From: Azospirillum rugosum
GTDB taxonomy: Bacteria > Pseudomonadota > Alphaproteobacteria > Azospirillales > Azospirillaceae
Reading direction: 5' to 3'
Assembly: GCF_017876155.1 (NCBI RefSeq)
Contig: NZ_JAGINP010000028.1
Span: 1-64,000 of the forward strand
DNA: 64,000 nt
The position numbers were made by a program, and so were the translations under genes. Under the pieces are notes generated by a model, which worked only from the letters and a program-made list of their open reading frames with translations, was not told the DNA's origin and did not search any database. This document shows, piece by piece, positions 50,603 through 59,359 of the stretch (the stretch's first letter is position 1; each line of letters starts with the position of its first letter).

Positions 50603-51358
50603 TCAGCCGCCCAGATAGGCCCGCAGCAGGTCGGGGTCGTCGCGCAGCTCCGCCGCCGGGCGGCTGGCCGCGATGCGGCCGGTCTTCACCACATAGGCGC
50701 GGCTGGCCACGCTCAGCGCGTTGTGGATGTTCTGCTCGACCAGCAGCACGGTGACGCCGTGGGCGTTGATGCTGCGGACCACGTCGAACACCTCGTCGGC
50801 CATCTTCGGGCTGAGGCCGAGGCTCGGCTCGTCCAGCATCAGCAGCCGCGGCTCCGACATCAGCGCGCGGGCGATAGCGAGCATCTGCTGTTCGCCGCCG
50901 CTGAGCGTGCCGGCCAGCTGCTTCGCCCGTTCCCGCAGGCGCGGGAAGCGGTGGAAGGCCATGCCGGCGCGGCGCTGCACCTCGCTGCGCGAGCGGCAGA
51001 GATAGGCGCCCAGCATGATGTTCTCTTCGACCGTCATGTGCGGCCAGACGTGCCGCTCCTCCGGGCAATGGGCGATGCCGGCGGCGACGATGCGGTCCGG
51101 GGGCAGGTTCGCGATGGGCTTGCCGTCCCAGGTGATGCTGCCGGACCGCGCCTTCAGGATGCCGGAAATGGCGCGCAGCGTCGTGCTCTTGCCGGCACCG
51201 TTTGCGCCGATCAGGGCAACCGTCTCGCCGGCCCGGACGTCGAGCGACACGCCGTGCAGCGCCGCCGTGCTGCCGTAGGAGACGTGCAGGCCGTCCACCG
51301 TCAGCACGGTGGGGGCGTCCGCAGCCATGACGGCGGGGGATTCGGACAGGAGCGTCAT
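50603..51358 (-). CDS. LivF-type ABC transporter ATP-binding protein (nic cluster)
   Basis: A 251-aa ATPase. Walker A GANGAGKSTT, signature LSGGEQQ, Walker B LLMLDEPSLGLSP, switch VEQNI; the CPEERHVWPHMTVEENI stretch is typical of LivF. The start overlaps the LivG-type stop by 4 nt. An N-terminal 15-residue extension precedes the cassette; a second in-frame ATG (MAADAP) could also be used. Confidence 0.93.
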   Translation of the reverse strand: MTLLSESPAVMAADAPTVLTVDGLHVSYGSTAALHGVSLDVRAGETVALIGANGAGKSTTLRAISGILKARSGSITWDGKPIANLPPDRIVAAGIAHCPEERHVWPHMTVEENIMLGAYLCRSRSEVQRRAGMAFHRFPRLRERAKQLAGTLSGGEQQMLAIARALMSEPRLLMLDEPSLGLSPKMADEVFDVVRSINAHGVTVLLVEQNIHNALSVASRAYVVKTGRIAASRPAAELRDDPDLLRAYLGG

Positions 51359-52155
51359 GCCGCCGCCTTTCCGAGATAGGCTTCCGCCACCTCCCGGTTC
51401 TCCAGGATGTCCGTGGGCTTGCCCTCGGCCAGCTTGCGGCCGAAGTTCAGGACGACGATGCGGTCGGACACGGACATGACCAGTTCCATGTTGTGCTCCA
51501 CGATCAGCAGCGCGTCGATGCTGCGGCCGACCAGCGTCTTCAGAACCGCGCCGAAGGTCGTCGCCTCGTGGCTGTTCAGGCCGGCGGCCGGCTCGTCCAG
51601 CATCAGCAGGCTCGGCTTGGCGGCCAGGGCCACGGCGACCTCCAGCAGGCGCAGCTCGCCGCAGGACAGCAGGCTGGCGGGAGCGTTCATGCGGTGGGAC
51701 AGGCCCATCGTCTCGACGATCTCCGCGGCACTCTCCCGCGCCTCCCGCTCCGCCCGGCGGACCTTCTCGCCGGGGAAGAAGGTGGACAGAAGCGACTGGC
51801 GGCCGGCCATATAGTGGCCGGTCAGCACATTCTCGAAGACCGTCAGCCGCTTCATGACGTTGGTCTTCTGGAAGCTGCGCACGAGGCCGAGGCGCGCGAT
51901 GGCGTGCGGCTTGCGGTTGGTGATGTCCTCGCCCTTGAACAGGACGCGGCCGTTGCTGGGCGAATAGAAGCCCGTCAGCATGTTGAAGCAGGTGGTCTTG
52001 CCGGCGCCGTTGGGGCCGATCAGGCCGACCGTCTCCCCGGCGTCGATGTGGAAGCTGAAGTCCTTCACCGCCATGATGCCGCCGAAGTTCATGCAGAGCG
52101 TGTCGGCGCGCAGCAGCGGGGACTTGCCGTTGGACTGGCCGGTGGGGGCGCTCAT
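51355..52155 (-). CDS. LivG-type ABC transporter ATP-binding protein (nic cluster)
   Basis: A 266-aa ATPase. Walker A GPNGAGKTTCF, degenerate signature LLSCGELRLLEV, Walker B LLMLDEPAAGLNSHE, switch VEHNME, consistent with LivG. It starts at ATG 52155, overlapping the LivM-type stop by 4 nt. An insertion around FFPGEKVRRAERE is usual for the group. Confidence 0.93.
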   Translation of the reverse strand: MSAPTGQSNGKSPLLRADTLCMNFGGIMAVKDFSFHIDAGETVGLIGPNGAGKTTCFNMLTGFYSPSNGRVLFKGEDITNRKPHAIARLGLVRSFQKTNVMKRLTVFENVLTGHYMAGRQSLLSTFFPGEKVRRAEREARESAAEIVETMGLSHRMNAPASLLSCGELRLLEVAVALAAKPSLLMLDEPAAGLNSHEATTFGAVLKTLVGRSIDALLIVEHNMELVMSVSDRIVVLNFGRKLAEGKPTDILENREVAEAYLGKAAA

Positions 52156-53111
52156 ACGGTCCTCTCCTTCGTGGCGGCGCGGGGGGCGGGCTTGGCGCCC
52201 TGCTGCTCGCGGCGCTGCGCGATGAAGCCCATCAGCCCGTTGGGCAGGAACAGGACGACCGCCATGACGATCAGCCCGAACAGGGTGAGGCGGAGTTCCT
52301 GCATCTCGCGCAGGTATTCCTCCAGCAGGGTCACGATGACGGCGCCGGCGATGGGGCCGATCAGCGTGCCCTTGCCGCCCAGCAGCACCATGATGATCAT
52401 CGTCACCATGAAGGGGAACCGGAACACCTCCGGCCCGACGAAGGAGATGTAGTGGGCGTAGAAGCCGCCGGCCAAGCCGGCCAGGAAGGCGCCCAGCACG
52501 AAGGCCTGCATGGCCGTGCCGAAGGGATCGACGCCGATGGACTGCGCCACGTAGCGGTTCTCCCGCACCGCGACCGCCGCCCGGCCCGTGTTGGAATGGA
52601 CGAAGCGGAAAGCGAGGTAGAGCGCCACCGCCGTCAGGCCCAGCACGATGTAGAAGAAGGTGCCCTTGTTGGTGATGCCGAACTGGTCGATGCCCGCAAG
52701 GCCCATCGGGCCGTTGGTCACGGCGATCCAGTTGTTGGCGACGATGCGTAGCACCTCCGCGAAGGACAGCGTGACGATCACGAAGTAGGGGCCCTGAAGG
52801 CGCAGCGTGATCGCGCCGATGCCGAAGCCGAAGAGTGCGGAGATCAGGCCGGCCAGCGGGATCGTCGCCCACATCGGCAGGCCGAGCTGCGTGGACAGCA
52901 GGGCGGCGGTGTAGGCGCCGGCCCCCAGGAAGGCGGTGTGGCCCAGCGAGAATTCGCCGACATAGCCGACCACCAGGTTCAGGCTGGTCGCCAGGATGGC
53001 GTAGAACAGCGCCATGACGCCCAGGTGCAGAAGATACTGGTCCGTCACCAGCGCCGGCAGCAGGGCCGCGGCGGCCAGGAAGGCCAGAAGGACGTTTCGT
53101 TCCAGGGTCAT
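52152..53111 (-). CDS. LivM-type ABC transporter permease (nic cluster)
   Basis: A 319-aa permease with LivM hallmarks: LNLVVGYVGEFSLGHTAFLGAGAY, LRLQGPYFVIVTLSFAEVLRI and the VVLLGGKGTLIGPIAGAV-like segment (MVLLGGKGTLIGPIAG). About eight to nine membrane helices. It begins one base after the LivH-type stop. Confidence 0.93.
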   Translation of the reverse strand: MTLERNVLLAFLAAAALLPALVTDQYLLHLGVMALFYAILATSLNLVVGYVGEFSLGHTAFLGAGAYTAALLSTQLGLPMWATIPLAGLISALFGFGIGAITLRLQGPYFVIVTLSFAEVLRIVANNWIAVTNGPMGLAGIDQFGITNKGTFFYIVLGLTAVALYLAFRFVHSNTGRAAVAVRENRYVAQSIGVDPFGTAMQAFVLGAFLAGLAGGFYAHYISFVGPEVFRFPFMVTMIIMVLLGGKGTLIGPIAGAVIVTLLEEYLREMQELRLTLFGLIVMAVVLFLPNGLMGFIAQRREQQGAKPAPRAATKERTV

Positions 53112-53112
53112 G

Positions 53113-53991
53113 TCACGCCCTCTCCGCGCGGATGGAGAAGAGGCCCTGCGGCCGGAACAGAAGGATCAGGATGACCAGGACGAAGCCGACGACGTCCACC
53201 ATGCCGGTGGCGACGTAGCCGCCCCAGAAAGCCTCCGCGATGCCCAGCAGCAGGCCGCCCGCGATGGCGCCGGCGAAGCTGCCCATGCCGCCGAGGATCA
53301 CCACGACGAAGCTCTTCAGGCTGATCAGCCCGCCGACCGAGGCCTGGGCGGAGTAGATGGAGCCCAGCAGCATCCCCGACAGCGCCGCCAGCGTGCAGCC
53401 GAGCGCGAAGGTCGCGGCGTAGACGTTGCCCGTGCGGATGCCGGCGAGGCTGGCCGCCATCGGGTCCTGGAAGGTGGCGCGCATGGCCGCCCCCAGCCGC
53501 GTCTTGCGGATGATCAGGTGGGCGCCGGCGATCAGCGCGATGCCCACACCCACGGCGATCAGCCGCAGCTTGGTGACGGCGATCGGGCCGAAGAACAGCG
53601 GCCCTTCCGCGACGGCGCCGGCCACCTTCATGGGGGCGGGGCCGACCACCAGCAGGGTGGCGTTGACCAGGAAGATCGACAGCCCGATGGTCAGCAGGAT
53701 GCCCGGCTCCTCGCCCTGGCCGCGCACGCGTTCGATCAGGAAACGGTCCACGAGCCAGCCGAACGCCGCCATCGCCACCGCGACCAGCGCGAGGCCGGAG
53801 AAGAAATCAAGCCCGAGGTAGGAGGTGACGAACCAGCCCGTCACCCCGCCCAGCATGTAGAACTCGCCATGGGCGAAGTTGACCACGCGCATCAGGCCGA
53901 AGATCAGCGTCAGACCCAGGGCGGACAGGGCGTAGAACACGCCCATGACCACCCCGTTGGTCAGAAACTGCAGAAAGAGATCCAGATCCAT
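53113..53991 (-). CDS. LivH-type ABC transporter permease (nic cluster)
   Basis: A 292-aa permease with LivH hallmarks: GVVMGVFYALSALGLTLIFGL, RVVNFAHGEFYMLGG, and SFVVVILGGMGSFAGAIAGG towards the C-terminus. It follows the binding-protein gene with a 75-nt gap. Confidence 0.93.
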   Translation of the reverse strand: MDLDLFLQFLTNGVVMGVFYALSALGLTLIFGLMRVVNFAHGEFYMLGGVTGWFVTSYLGLDFFSGLALVAVAMAAFGWLVDRFLIERVRGQGEEPGILLTIGLSIFLVNATLLVVGPAPMKVAGAVAEGPLFFGPIAVTKLRLIAVGVGIALIAGAHLIIRKTRLGAAMRATFQDPMAASLAGIRTGNVYAATFALGCTLAALSGMLLGSIYSAQASVGGLISLKSFVVVILGGMGSFAGAIAGGLLLGIAEAFWGGYVATGMVDVVGFVLVILILLFRPQGLFSIRAERA

Positions 53992-54066
53992 GGCGGTCTC
54001 GCGAATGCTTGGCGTGGATCGTCAGGTGTGCGGGGAGGCTCCGATGCGGAGACCTCCCGCAAACGG

Positions 54067-55203
54067 TCAGTGCGGCGCGTCCACGGGGGTGGAGGCGATG
54101 ACCTTCGGCTGCCCGCCCTCGATGCGGACCAGAACCGCGTCGAAACCGTAGGCCTGGCCCTTCTCCGTGAAGCGGTAGACGCCGTTCGGCGCCTCGTACT
54201 GCGTCTTGTAGAGGGCGGCGCGGATGGCCTCGGCGTCGGTGTTGCCGGCCCGCGCGATGGCCTGCGCGGTGATGTTCAGGGCGTTGTAGCCGGCGGCGCC
54301 GTACTTGCCCGGCTTGATGCGGTACTTCGCCTCGTAGCTCTTCACGAAGGTCTGGTTGCGCGGCGCATCCATGCTGGAGGCGTAGGGCACGGCGGCGTGG
54401 ATGCCCTCTGCGGCGGAGCCGGTCAGGTTGATGAAGTCGGCCGTCGCCCAGGAGCCGACGCCGAACACCTTGGCGTCCAGGCCCATCTCGCGGATCTGCT
54501 TGACCAGGATGGAGCCGTCCTGCGTTTCCGCGGCGACGAAGACGCCGTCCGGCTTGGCCGCGCGCAGCTTGGTCAGCAGCGTGAAGAAGTCGGTGGTGCC
54601 ATGGTCGAAATACTCGGTCAGGACGCTCTTCGCGCCCAGCGCCGACAGGTCGCGGGAGAATTCCTCCACGCCGCCGCGGCCCCAGTCGTCGTTGACGCCG
54701 ATGTAGGCGACCTTGGTCAGCTTCAGGTCGTTCGCCAGGATCTTGGCGAAGGCCTTGGCCATCAGCGCGTCGGTCTCCGCGGCGCGGAAGAAGTAGGGAT
54801 TGCCCTGCTCCGTCAGGCTGGCCTGCGAGGACACGCCGGTGACCAGCGGAATCTTGTACTTCTGCGCCACCGGCATGATCGCCGCGGTGGCGGAGCTGCA
54901 GAAGGCGCCGACGAGGGCCGCGACCTTGTCCTTCTGCACCAGCTTCTCGACGGCGTTCACCGAGTTGGCCGGCGTGCACTGGCCGTCCTCGATGACCAGC
55001 TCGATCTTCTTGCCGAGGATGCCGCCGGCGGCGTTCATCTCCTCAACCGCGAGCTTGGCGCCTTCCACGACGGACTTGCCGTTGTAGGCGACGGAGCCGG
55101 TCAGCGGCTCGACCATGCCGATCTTGATCGTGTCCTGCGCCTGCGCCGAAAGGGGCGCGGCGACGCCCGCCAACAGCAGGCTGCCCAATACGAGTCTCTT
55201 CAT
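54067..55203 (-). CDS. Branched-chain amino acid/aromatic acid-type ABC transporter substrate-binding protein (nic cluster)
   Basis: A 378-aa periplasmic LivJ-type protein with a Sec signal (MKRLVLGSLLLAGVAAPLS, then AQA). The mature part starts DTIKIGMVEPLTGSVAYNG and includes EEMNAAGGILGKKIELVIEDGQC. It is the first gene of the transport block transcribed towards the nic genes. Because the enzymes downstream degrade hydroxypyridines, the ligand may be nicotinate or 6-hydroxynicotinate; that is inference only. Pseudomonas nic clusters use MFS permeases and a porin instead. Confidence 0.92.
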   Translation of the reverse strand: MKRLVLGSLLLAGVAAPLSAQAQDTIKIGMVEPLTGSVAYNGKSVVEGAKLAVEEMNAAGGILGKKIELVIEDGQCTPANSVNAVEKLVQKDKVAALVGAFCSSATAAIMPVAQKYKIPLVTGVSSQASLTEQGNPYFFRAAETDALMAKAFAKILANDLKLTKVAYIGVNDDWGRGGVEEFSRDLSALGAKSVLTEYFDHGTTDFFTLLTKLRAAKPDGVFVAAETQDGSILVKQIREMGLDAKVFGVGSWATADFINLTGSAAEGIHAAVPYASSMDAPRNQTFVKSYEAKYRIKPGKYGAAGYNALNITAQAIARAGNTDAEAIRAALYKTQYEAPNGVYRFTEKGQAYGFDAVLVRIEGGQPKVIASTPVDAPH

Positions 55204-55346
55204 CTCTCCCTCCGCTTCGACGGTGGTTTTTCAACGGTTGCCATCGACGACTCCCCGCCCGATCCACGCCATCCGAAAGGCCGCGGTTGCGGCCCGGGAA
55301 GGGGGATCGGTGTCGTCCGCAGGTTCTGCGGTTGCCGTGTTTTATT

Positions 55347-55368
55347 ATACGGCCAATTAATTATGGGG
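55347..55368. promoter_or_regulatory. Candidate operator upstream of livJ (nic cluster)
   Basis: ATACGGCCAATT followed by AATTATGGGG, similar to the palindromic site before the nicC-like gene at 50550-50576. It lies about 144 nt upstream of the livJ start in AT-rich DNA (TTTTATTATAC) that probably holds the promoter. Confidence 0.5.
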
Positions 55369-55531
55369 CGATGCTAACGGGGGCCTCGCGGCGCTGTCAA
55401 TCGAATTTCCGACGGTCCTTGTTGGGCATTCGCCCGGGGGTAAGGCGTTGCTGCACTGCAAAGCGCGGGCCATGTCCGGGTGCGGTGCTGGGGTAAGCAG
55501 CCTCGGAAACCCGCATCCATCCATTGTCCAT

Positions 55532-55614
55532 CGTCATCCCAGCGAAGGCTGGGATCCAGGGCATCCCGACCAGTGTCCGAGAAGCCCTGGATTCCCGCCT
55601 TCGCGGGAATGACG
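55532..55614. repeat. VIPAKAGIQ-class inverted repeat, copy 2
   Basis: Arms of 28 nt at 55532-55559 and 55587-55614. The left arm (CGTCATCCCAGCGAAGGCTG) differs from the copy at 42331-42420 by compensating changes that keep its inner stem paired; the right arm is identical. It lies 70 nt beyond the 3' end of the amidase gene. In the rest of the 55204-55684 gap I see only the livJ upstream site. Confidence 0.92.
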
Positions 55615-55684
55615 GTGAGTGACAGGATTCTTGCCGAAATCGGCGGCGAATGACGCGCTTCCAGGCAACGTGAACGAATTCTCG

Positions 55685-57091
55685 TCAACCCGCGCGCATC
55701 GGCGGCATTGCGCTCCAGCCGATCATCTCTTCCATGACGGCGGCCAGGGTCAGCACGCGGGCGTCGGACAGGCGCGGGCCGGCGATCTGCAGGCCGACCG
55801 GCAGCCCGCGGTCGTCCAGGCCGCAGGGGATGGAGCAGGCCGGCGCGTAGCAGTGGTTGAACAGCGGCGTGAACACCGCGTGGCCGCGCGGGCTGGCCGG
55901 GCGCCCCTCGATGGTCGCCGGGCCGAGCTGGTCGAGCGGCCAGGCGGTGACCGGCGTGGTCGGCGTGATCAGCAGGTCGAAGCGCGTGAAGAAGGCGGCG
56001 AGCGCGCGGTAGGCCTCCTCCCGCAGATGCAGGGCGCGGGCGACCTCGGCGCCGGTGGTGCCGAGGCCGGCCTCGATCTGGACGGCGATGTCCGGGTCGA
56101 ACAGCTCCGGCTCCGCACGGAAGCGGTCGCCGTAGAGCGACGCCAGACCGGCGAACTGCAAGGCCATCAGGCCGGACTCGCCGGCCCCCTCCGGCCAGAC
56201 GGGGTCGGCCTCCTCCACAGGAACGCCGGCATCTTCCAGGAGGCGCACCGCGCGCTCCACGCAACGGGCGACGTCCGGCTCCACCGCGAAGCCGAGGCCG
56301 AGGCGCGGGCTGTAGGCGACACGCAGGCCCGTGGGGTCGGGTTTGGAGGCCAGGTCGAGGAAGCGGCCTCGCACGGTGACCGACTGCGGATCGCGCGGAT
56401 CGGGTCCGGCCAGCGCGTCCAGCATCAGCGCCACGTCGCCGACGGAGCGGGCCATCTGCCCGACGACCGAGTTGCCGAACACCGGCTCCGCGAAGCCGAT
56501 GGGGTGCGGCACCACGCCGGCCGACGGCTTCATGCCCACCACCCCGACATGCGCGGCCGGCCGGCGCGTGGAGCCGCCCCCGTCGGTGGTCAGCGCCAGC
56601 GGCGACAGGCCGGCCGCAACCGCGCTGGCCGCCCCGCCGGACGAGCCGCCGGGTGTCAGCTCCGGGTTCCAGGGGTTGCGGGTGGGGCCGTGCAGCAGGT
56701 TGGTGGTGACGCCCTTGCAAGCGAATTCCGAACAGTTGGTGATGCCGGCGAAGACAGCCCCCGCGGCGCGCAGCCGGGCGACCGCCACGGCGTCCTGCGG
56801 CGCCACGAAGTCGGCGAACAGGCGGGAGCCCTGGGTGGCCGGTCGGCCGCCGACCCAGATGTTGTCCTTCACCGTGAAGGGGACGCCCAGCAGGGGCAGC
56901 GCCTCCCCCCGTGCGGCGCGGGCGTCGGCCGCCGCCGCCTCGGCGCGCCCGGCCTCCGGCTCGAGGTGGACGAAGGCGTTCAGGCGTGGGTTCTCCGCGG
57001 CAATGCGCTCCATCAGCGCGTCGAAGAGGGCGACGGCGCTCAACTCGCCGGCGGCGACATGCTCGGCGATCCGGCGTGCGCTCAGCTGCAT
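55685..57091 (-). CDS. Amidase signature family hydrolase (AtzE/GatA-like)
   Basis: A 468-aa amidase. The catalytic Lys is in PFTVKDNIWVGG, and the Gly/Ser-rich signature TPGGSSGGAASAVAAGL followed by LALTTDGGGSTRRPAA supplies the cis-Ser and nucleophile Ser. ATG 57091 gives the family N-terminus (LSARRIAEHVAAGELSAVALFDALMERI). It lies divergently from the transthyretin-like gene, 67 nt apart, and about 320 nt upstream of the nothing-in-between region before livJ. The substrate is unknown; members hydrolyse aryl amides, biuret/allophanate-like compounds or amidated peptides. Confidence 0.9.
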   Translation of the reverse strand: MQLSARRIAEHVAAGELSAVALFDALMERIAAENPRLNAFVHLEPEAGRAEAAAADARAARGEALPLLGVPFTVKDNIWVGGRPATQGSRLFADFVAPQDAVAVARLRAAGAVFAGITNCSEFACKGVTTNLLHGPTRNPWNPELTPGGSSGGAASAVAAGLSPLALTTDGGGSTRRPAAHVGVVGMKPSAGVVPHPIGFAEPVFGNSVVGQMARSVGDVALMLDALAGPDPRDPQSVTVRGRFLDLASKPDPTGLRVAYSPRLGLGFAVEPDVARCVERAVRLLEDAGVPVEEADPVWPEGAGESGLMALQFAGLASLYGDRFRAEPELFDPDIAVQIEAGLGTTGAEVARALHLREEAYRALAAFFTRFDLLITPTTPVTAWPLDQLGPATIEGRPASPRGHAVFTPLFNHCYAPACSIPCGLDDRGLPVGLQIAGPRLSDARVLTLAAVMEEMIGWSAMPPMRAG

Positions 57092-57158
57092 GATGTGGAC
57101 TTGACCTCTTCTGGAAGCCGGGTGTTCATGACGGCACACGACAACAGGGGACGGTGCG

Positions 57159-57515
57159 ATGGCCGGCGGAATTTCGGTGCATGCGGTGGACGTGGCGCGC
57201 GGCGTGCCGGCGCAGGGGATGCGGGTGGAGCTGTTCGCCCTTCGCGACGGCGGGCGGGCGCTGCTCGCCGAGGGTGTGCTGGGCGCCAACGGCGCGCTCG
57301 ACCATCCGGTGACAGCGGGGCAGGGCGTGACCGCCGGCGCCTTCGAGGCGGTGTTCCACATCGGCGATTACCAGCGCGCGGCCGGCGTGGCGGTCGGGTC
57401 CCCGGCCTTCCTGGAGGAGGTGCCCTTCCGCTTCACCGTCACCGACGTGGACCAGCATTATCACCTGCCGCTGAAGTTCACCCCCTGGGGTTTCTCGCTG
57501 TTCCGCGGGGCGTGA
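57159..57515 (+). CDS. Transthyretin-like (hydroxyisourate hydrolase family) protein with altered active site
   Basis: A 118-aa protein of the TTL/HIUase family. It has the opening SVHAVDVARGVPAQGM (His8 kept) and the HYHLPLKF segment near the C-terminus. Two conserved features are changed: the C-terminal YRGS tetrapeptide is FRGA, and the arginine usual in the TxxDGR turn is alanine (LGANGALDHP). Classical HIUase uses His, Arg, His and the terminal Ser. It may therefore have another substrate. No uricase or OHCU decarboxylase is near. It is transcribed alone between the divergent amidase gene and the convergent PotC-type permease gene. Confidence 0.85.
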   Translation: MAGGISVHAVDVARGVPAQGMRVELFALRDGGRALLAEGVLGANGALDHPVTAGQGVTAGAFEAVFHIGDYQRAAGVAVGSPAFLEEVPFRFTVTDVDQHYHLPLKFTPWGFSLFRGA

Positions 57516-57518
57516 TCC

Positions 57519-58334
57519 TCAACGAAGCTGGCGCGACAGGCCGGCGACCCGCTCCATCACCACCATGGCGAAGACGGTGACGACGATCAGCACGCCCGAC
57601 ACCGCGGCGGCGCGGACGTCCAGGCTGTTCTCCAGGATCTGCCACATGCGGATGGGCAGCACCTCGTTGCGGGCGTCGGCCATGAACAGCGACACGGGGA
57701 TGTTGTCGAAGCTGGACATGAAGGCGATGAAGGCCCCCGCCCCGATGCCGTTGCGGATCGTCGGCAGCGTCACCCGGCGGAAGGTGTAGAGGCGCCCGGC
57801 CCCCAGGCTTTCGGAGCTTTCCAGCAGCGCGGGGTCGAGCTGCGCAAGGCTCGCCAGCGTGGTGCGCAGCACGTAGGGCACGCTGACCACGATGTGCCCG
57901 ACCGCCAGCGTCAGGAAGGACAGCTCGATCCCCGCCGTGCTGAAGAACATCAGCGACGCCAGGCCGAAGGCGAGCGCCGGCAGCACCAGCGGCGACATGA
58001 ACAGCGCGTCCAGCCCGCGCGCCCAGCCCTTGCGGCTGCGCCCGATGGCGAGCGCCGCGGCAGTGCCCAGCACAACCGACACCCCGGTCACCACGACGCC
58101 GAGCTGGAGGCTGGTCAGCGCCGCGTCCTGGAGCTGCCACGCATCCAGCAGCGACACGTACCAGCGCAGGCTGTAGGACGGCGGCGGGAACTTCAGCGAA
58201 TAGCCGTCGGTGAAGGAGGTCACCAGCACGACCAGCGTGGGTGCCGCCAGCAGCAAAAGCGCCGCGGTGGACAGCGTGCCCATGACGAGCCCGAAGGAGA
58301 AGGTGCCCCAGGTCGGGCGGCGCGGATCAGGCAT
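57519..58334 (-). CDS. PotC-type ABC transporter permease
   Basis: A 271-aa inner-membrane permease of the spermidine/putrescine family with six hydrophobic segments. The ATPase-contact loop reads LLESSESLGAGRLYTFRRVTLPTIRNGI. It overlaps the PotB-type gene by 8 nt and is the last gene of the importer operon. Confidence 0.92.
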   Translation of the reverse strand: MPDPRRPTWGTFSFGLVMGTLSTAALLLLAAPTLVVLVTSFTDGYSLKFPPPSYSLRWYVSLLDAWQLQDAALTSLQLGVVVTGVSVVLGTAAALAIGRSRKGWARGLDALFMSPLVLPALAFGLASLMFFSTAGIELSFLTLAVGHIVVSVPYVLRTTLASLAQLDPALLESSESLGAGRLYTFRRVTLPTIRNGIGAGAFIAFMSSFDNIPVSLFMADARNEVLPIRMWQILENSLDVRAAAVSGVLIVVTVFAMVVMERVAGLSRQLR

Positions 58335-59205
58335 GGATGTACCCCTTGCTGGCGCGGCCGAGCAGGTTCAGCAGCATCACCACCCCCAGCACCGACACCA
58401 TGAAGACCATGGAGATCGCCGCGGCGAAGGGCCAATTGTGCAGCGTGATCGTCTGCTGGTAGATGTATTGCGGCATGAACAGCAGCTGGCCGCCGCCGAC
58501 CAGCGACTGCGTGATGAAGGCGGTGACCGACGCCGCGTAGGTCAGCAGGCAGCCGGCGACGATCCCCGGCAGGCTGAGCGGCAGCGTCACCTTGAAGAAG
58601 GTCCGCCACGGCCCCGCCCCCAGCGCCGAGGAGGCGTCGAGCAGGTTGGGGTCCAGCCGCGTCAGGGTGGTGATCAGCGGCAGCACCATCAGCGGCATCT
58701 GCACCTGCACCAGCGCCGCAACCAGCCCGTTCTCCGTATAGAGCAGGCGCAGCGGCGTCTCGGCCAGTCCCAGCGTTAGCAGCAGGTTGTTGACGATGCC
58801 GTCGCGCCCCAGGATGACCACCCAGGCAAAGGTGCGCACCACGACCGAGGTCAGCAGCGGCAGGATGACCACCAGGATCAGCGCCGACTGCATCCGCGGC
58901 CCGCTGCGCGTGTAGAGCCAGGCCAGCGGATAGCCGAACAGCAGGGTCAGCACCGTGACCTTGACGCCCAGGAACAGGGTGCTGCCCAGCACCTTCCAAT
59001 TGAAGGCGTCGCCGAAGAACTTGGCGTACTGGTCCAGTCCGAAGCGCGTCATCTCGCTGTCGGCGAACAGGCTGACGACGACCAGAAGCAGCAGCGGCGT
59101 GACGAAGAACACCGCGAAGAAGGCGGTCAACGGCAGCGCCAGGGTCCATTCCAGCCCCGCGAGGGGCTTGGCCGGGGCAACTGTGTCGGCGGTGCTGGCG
59201 ACCAT
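58327..59205 (-). CDS. PotB-type ABC transporter permease
   Basis: A 292-aa permease with six hydrophobic segments; the contact loop is NLLDASSALGAGPWRTFFKVTLPLSLPGI. It begins 166 nt after the binding-protein gene; an inverted pair of palindromic repeats fills much of that gap. Confidence 0.92.
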   Translation of the reverse strand: MVASTADTVAPAKPLAGLEWTLALPLTAFFAVFFVTPLLLLVVVSLFADSEMTRFGLDQYAKFFGDAFNWKVLGSTLFLGVKVTVLTLLFGYPLAWLYTRSGPRMQSALILVVILPLLTSVVVRTFAWVVILGRDGIVNNLLLTLGLAETPLRLLYTENGLVAALVQVQMPLMVLPLITTLTRLDPNLLDASSALGAGPWRTFFKVTLPLSLPGIVAGCLLTYAASVTAFITQSLVGGGQLLFMPQYIYQQTITLHNWPFAAAISMVFMVSVLGVVMLLNLLGRASKGYIHA

Positions 59206-59255
59206 GGGCGGGAGTCCGTGGGGGTGTAGGTGTCTGGGGAAAGTGCGGGCGCTGG

Positions 59256-59359
59256 GCCCCCACCCAACCCTCCCCCACCTTCGGCGGGGGAGGGCTTTGA
59301 GGGATGCGGGGCGGAGTTCCCTCCCCCGTCGAAGATGGGGGAGGGTTAGGGTGGGGGCC
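59256..59359. repeat. Inverted pair of GC-rich palindromic repeats inside the Pot-type operon
   Basis: Copy A, 59256-59297, has GGCCCCCACCCAACCC, then TCCCCCACCTTCGGCGGGGGA. Copy B, 59317-59359, is its inverse with CTCCCCCGTCGAAGATGGGG, then GAGGGTTAGGGTGGGGGCC. Diverged relatives of the elements at 24664-24828 and 31447-31560. The long hairpin lies between binding-protein and permease genes, where it could stabilise the upstream mRNA end. Confidence 0.88.
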
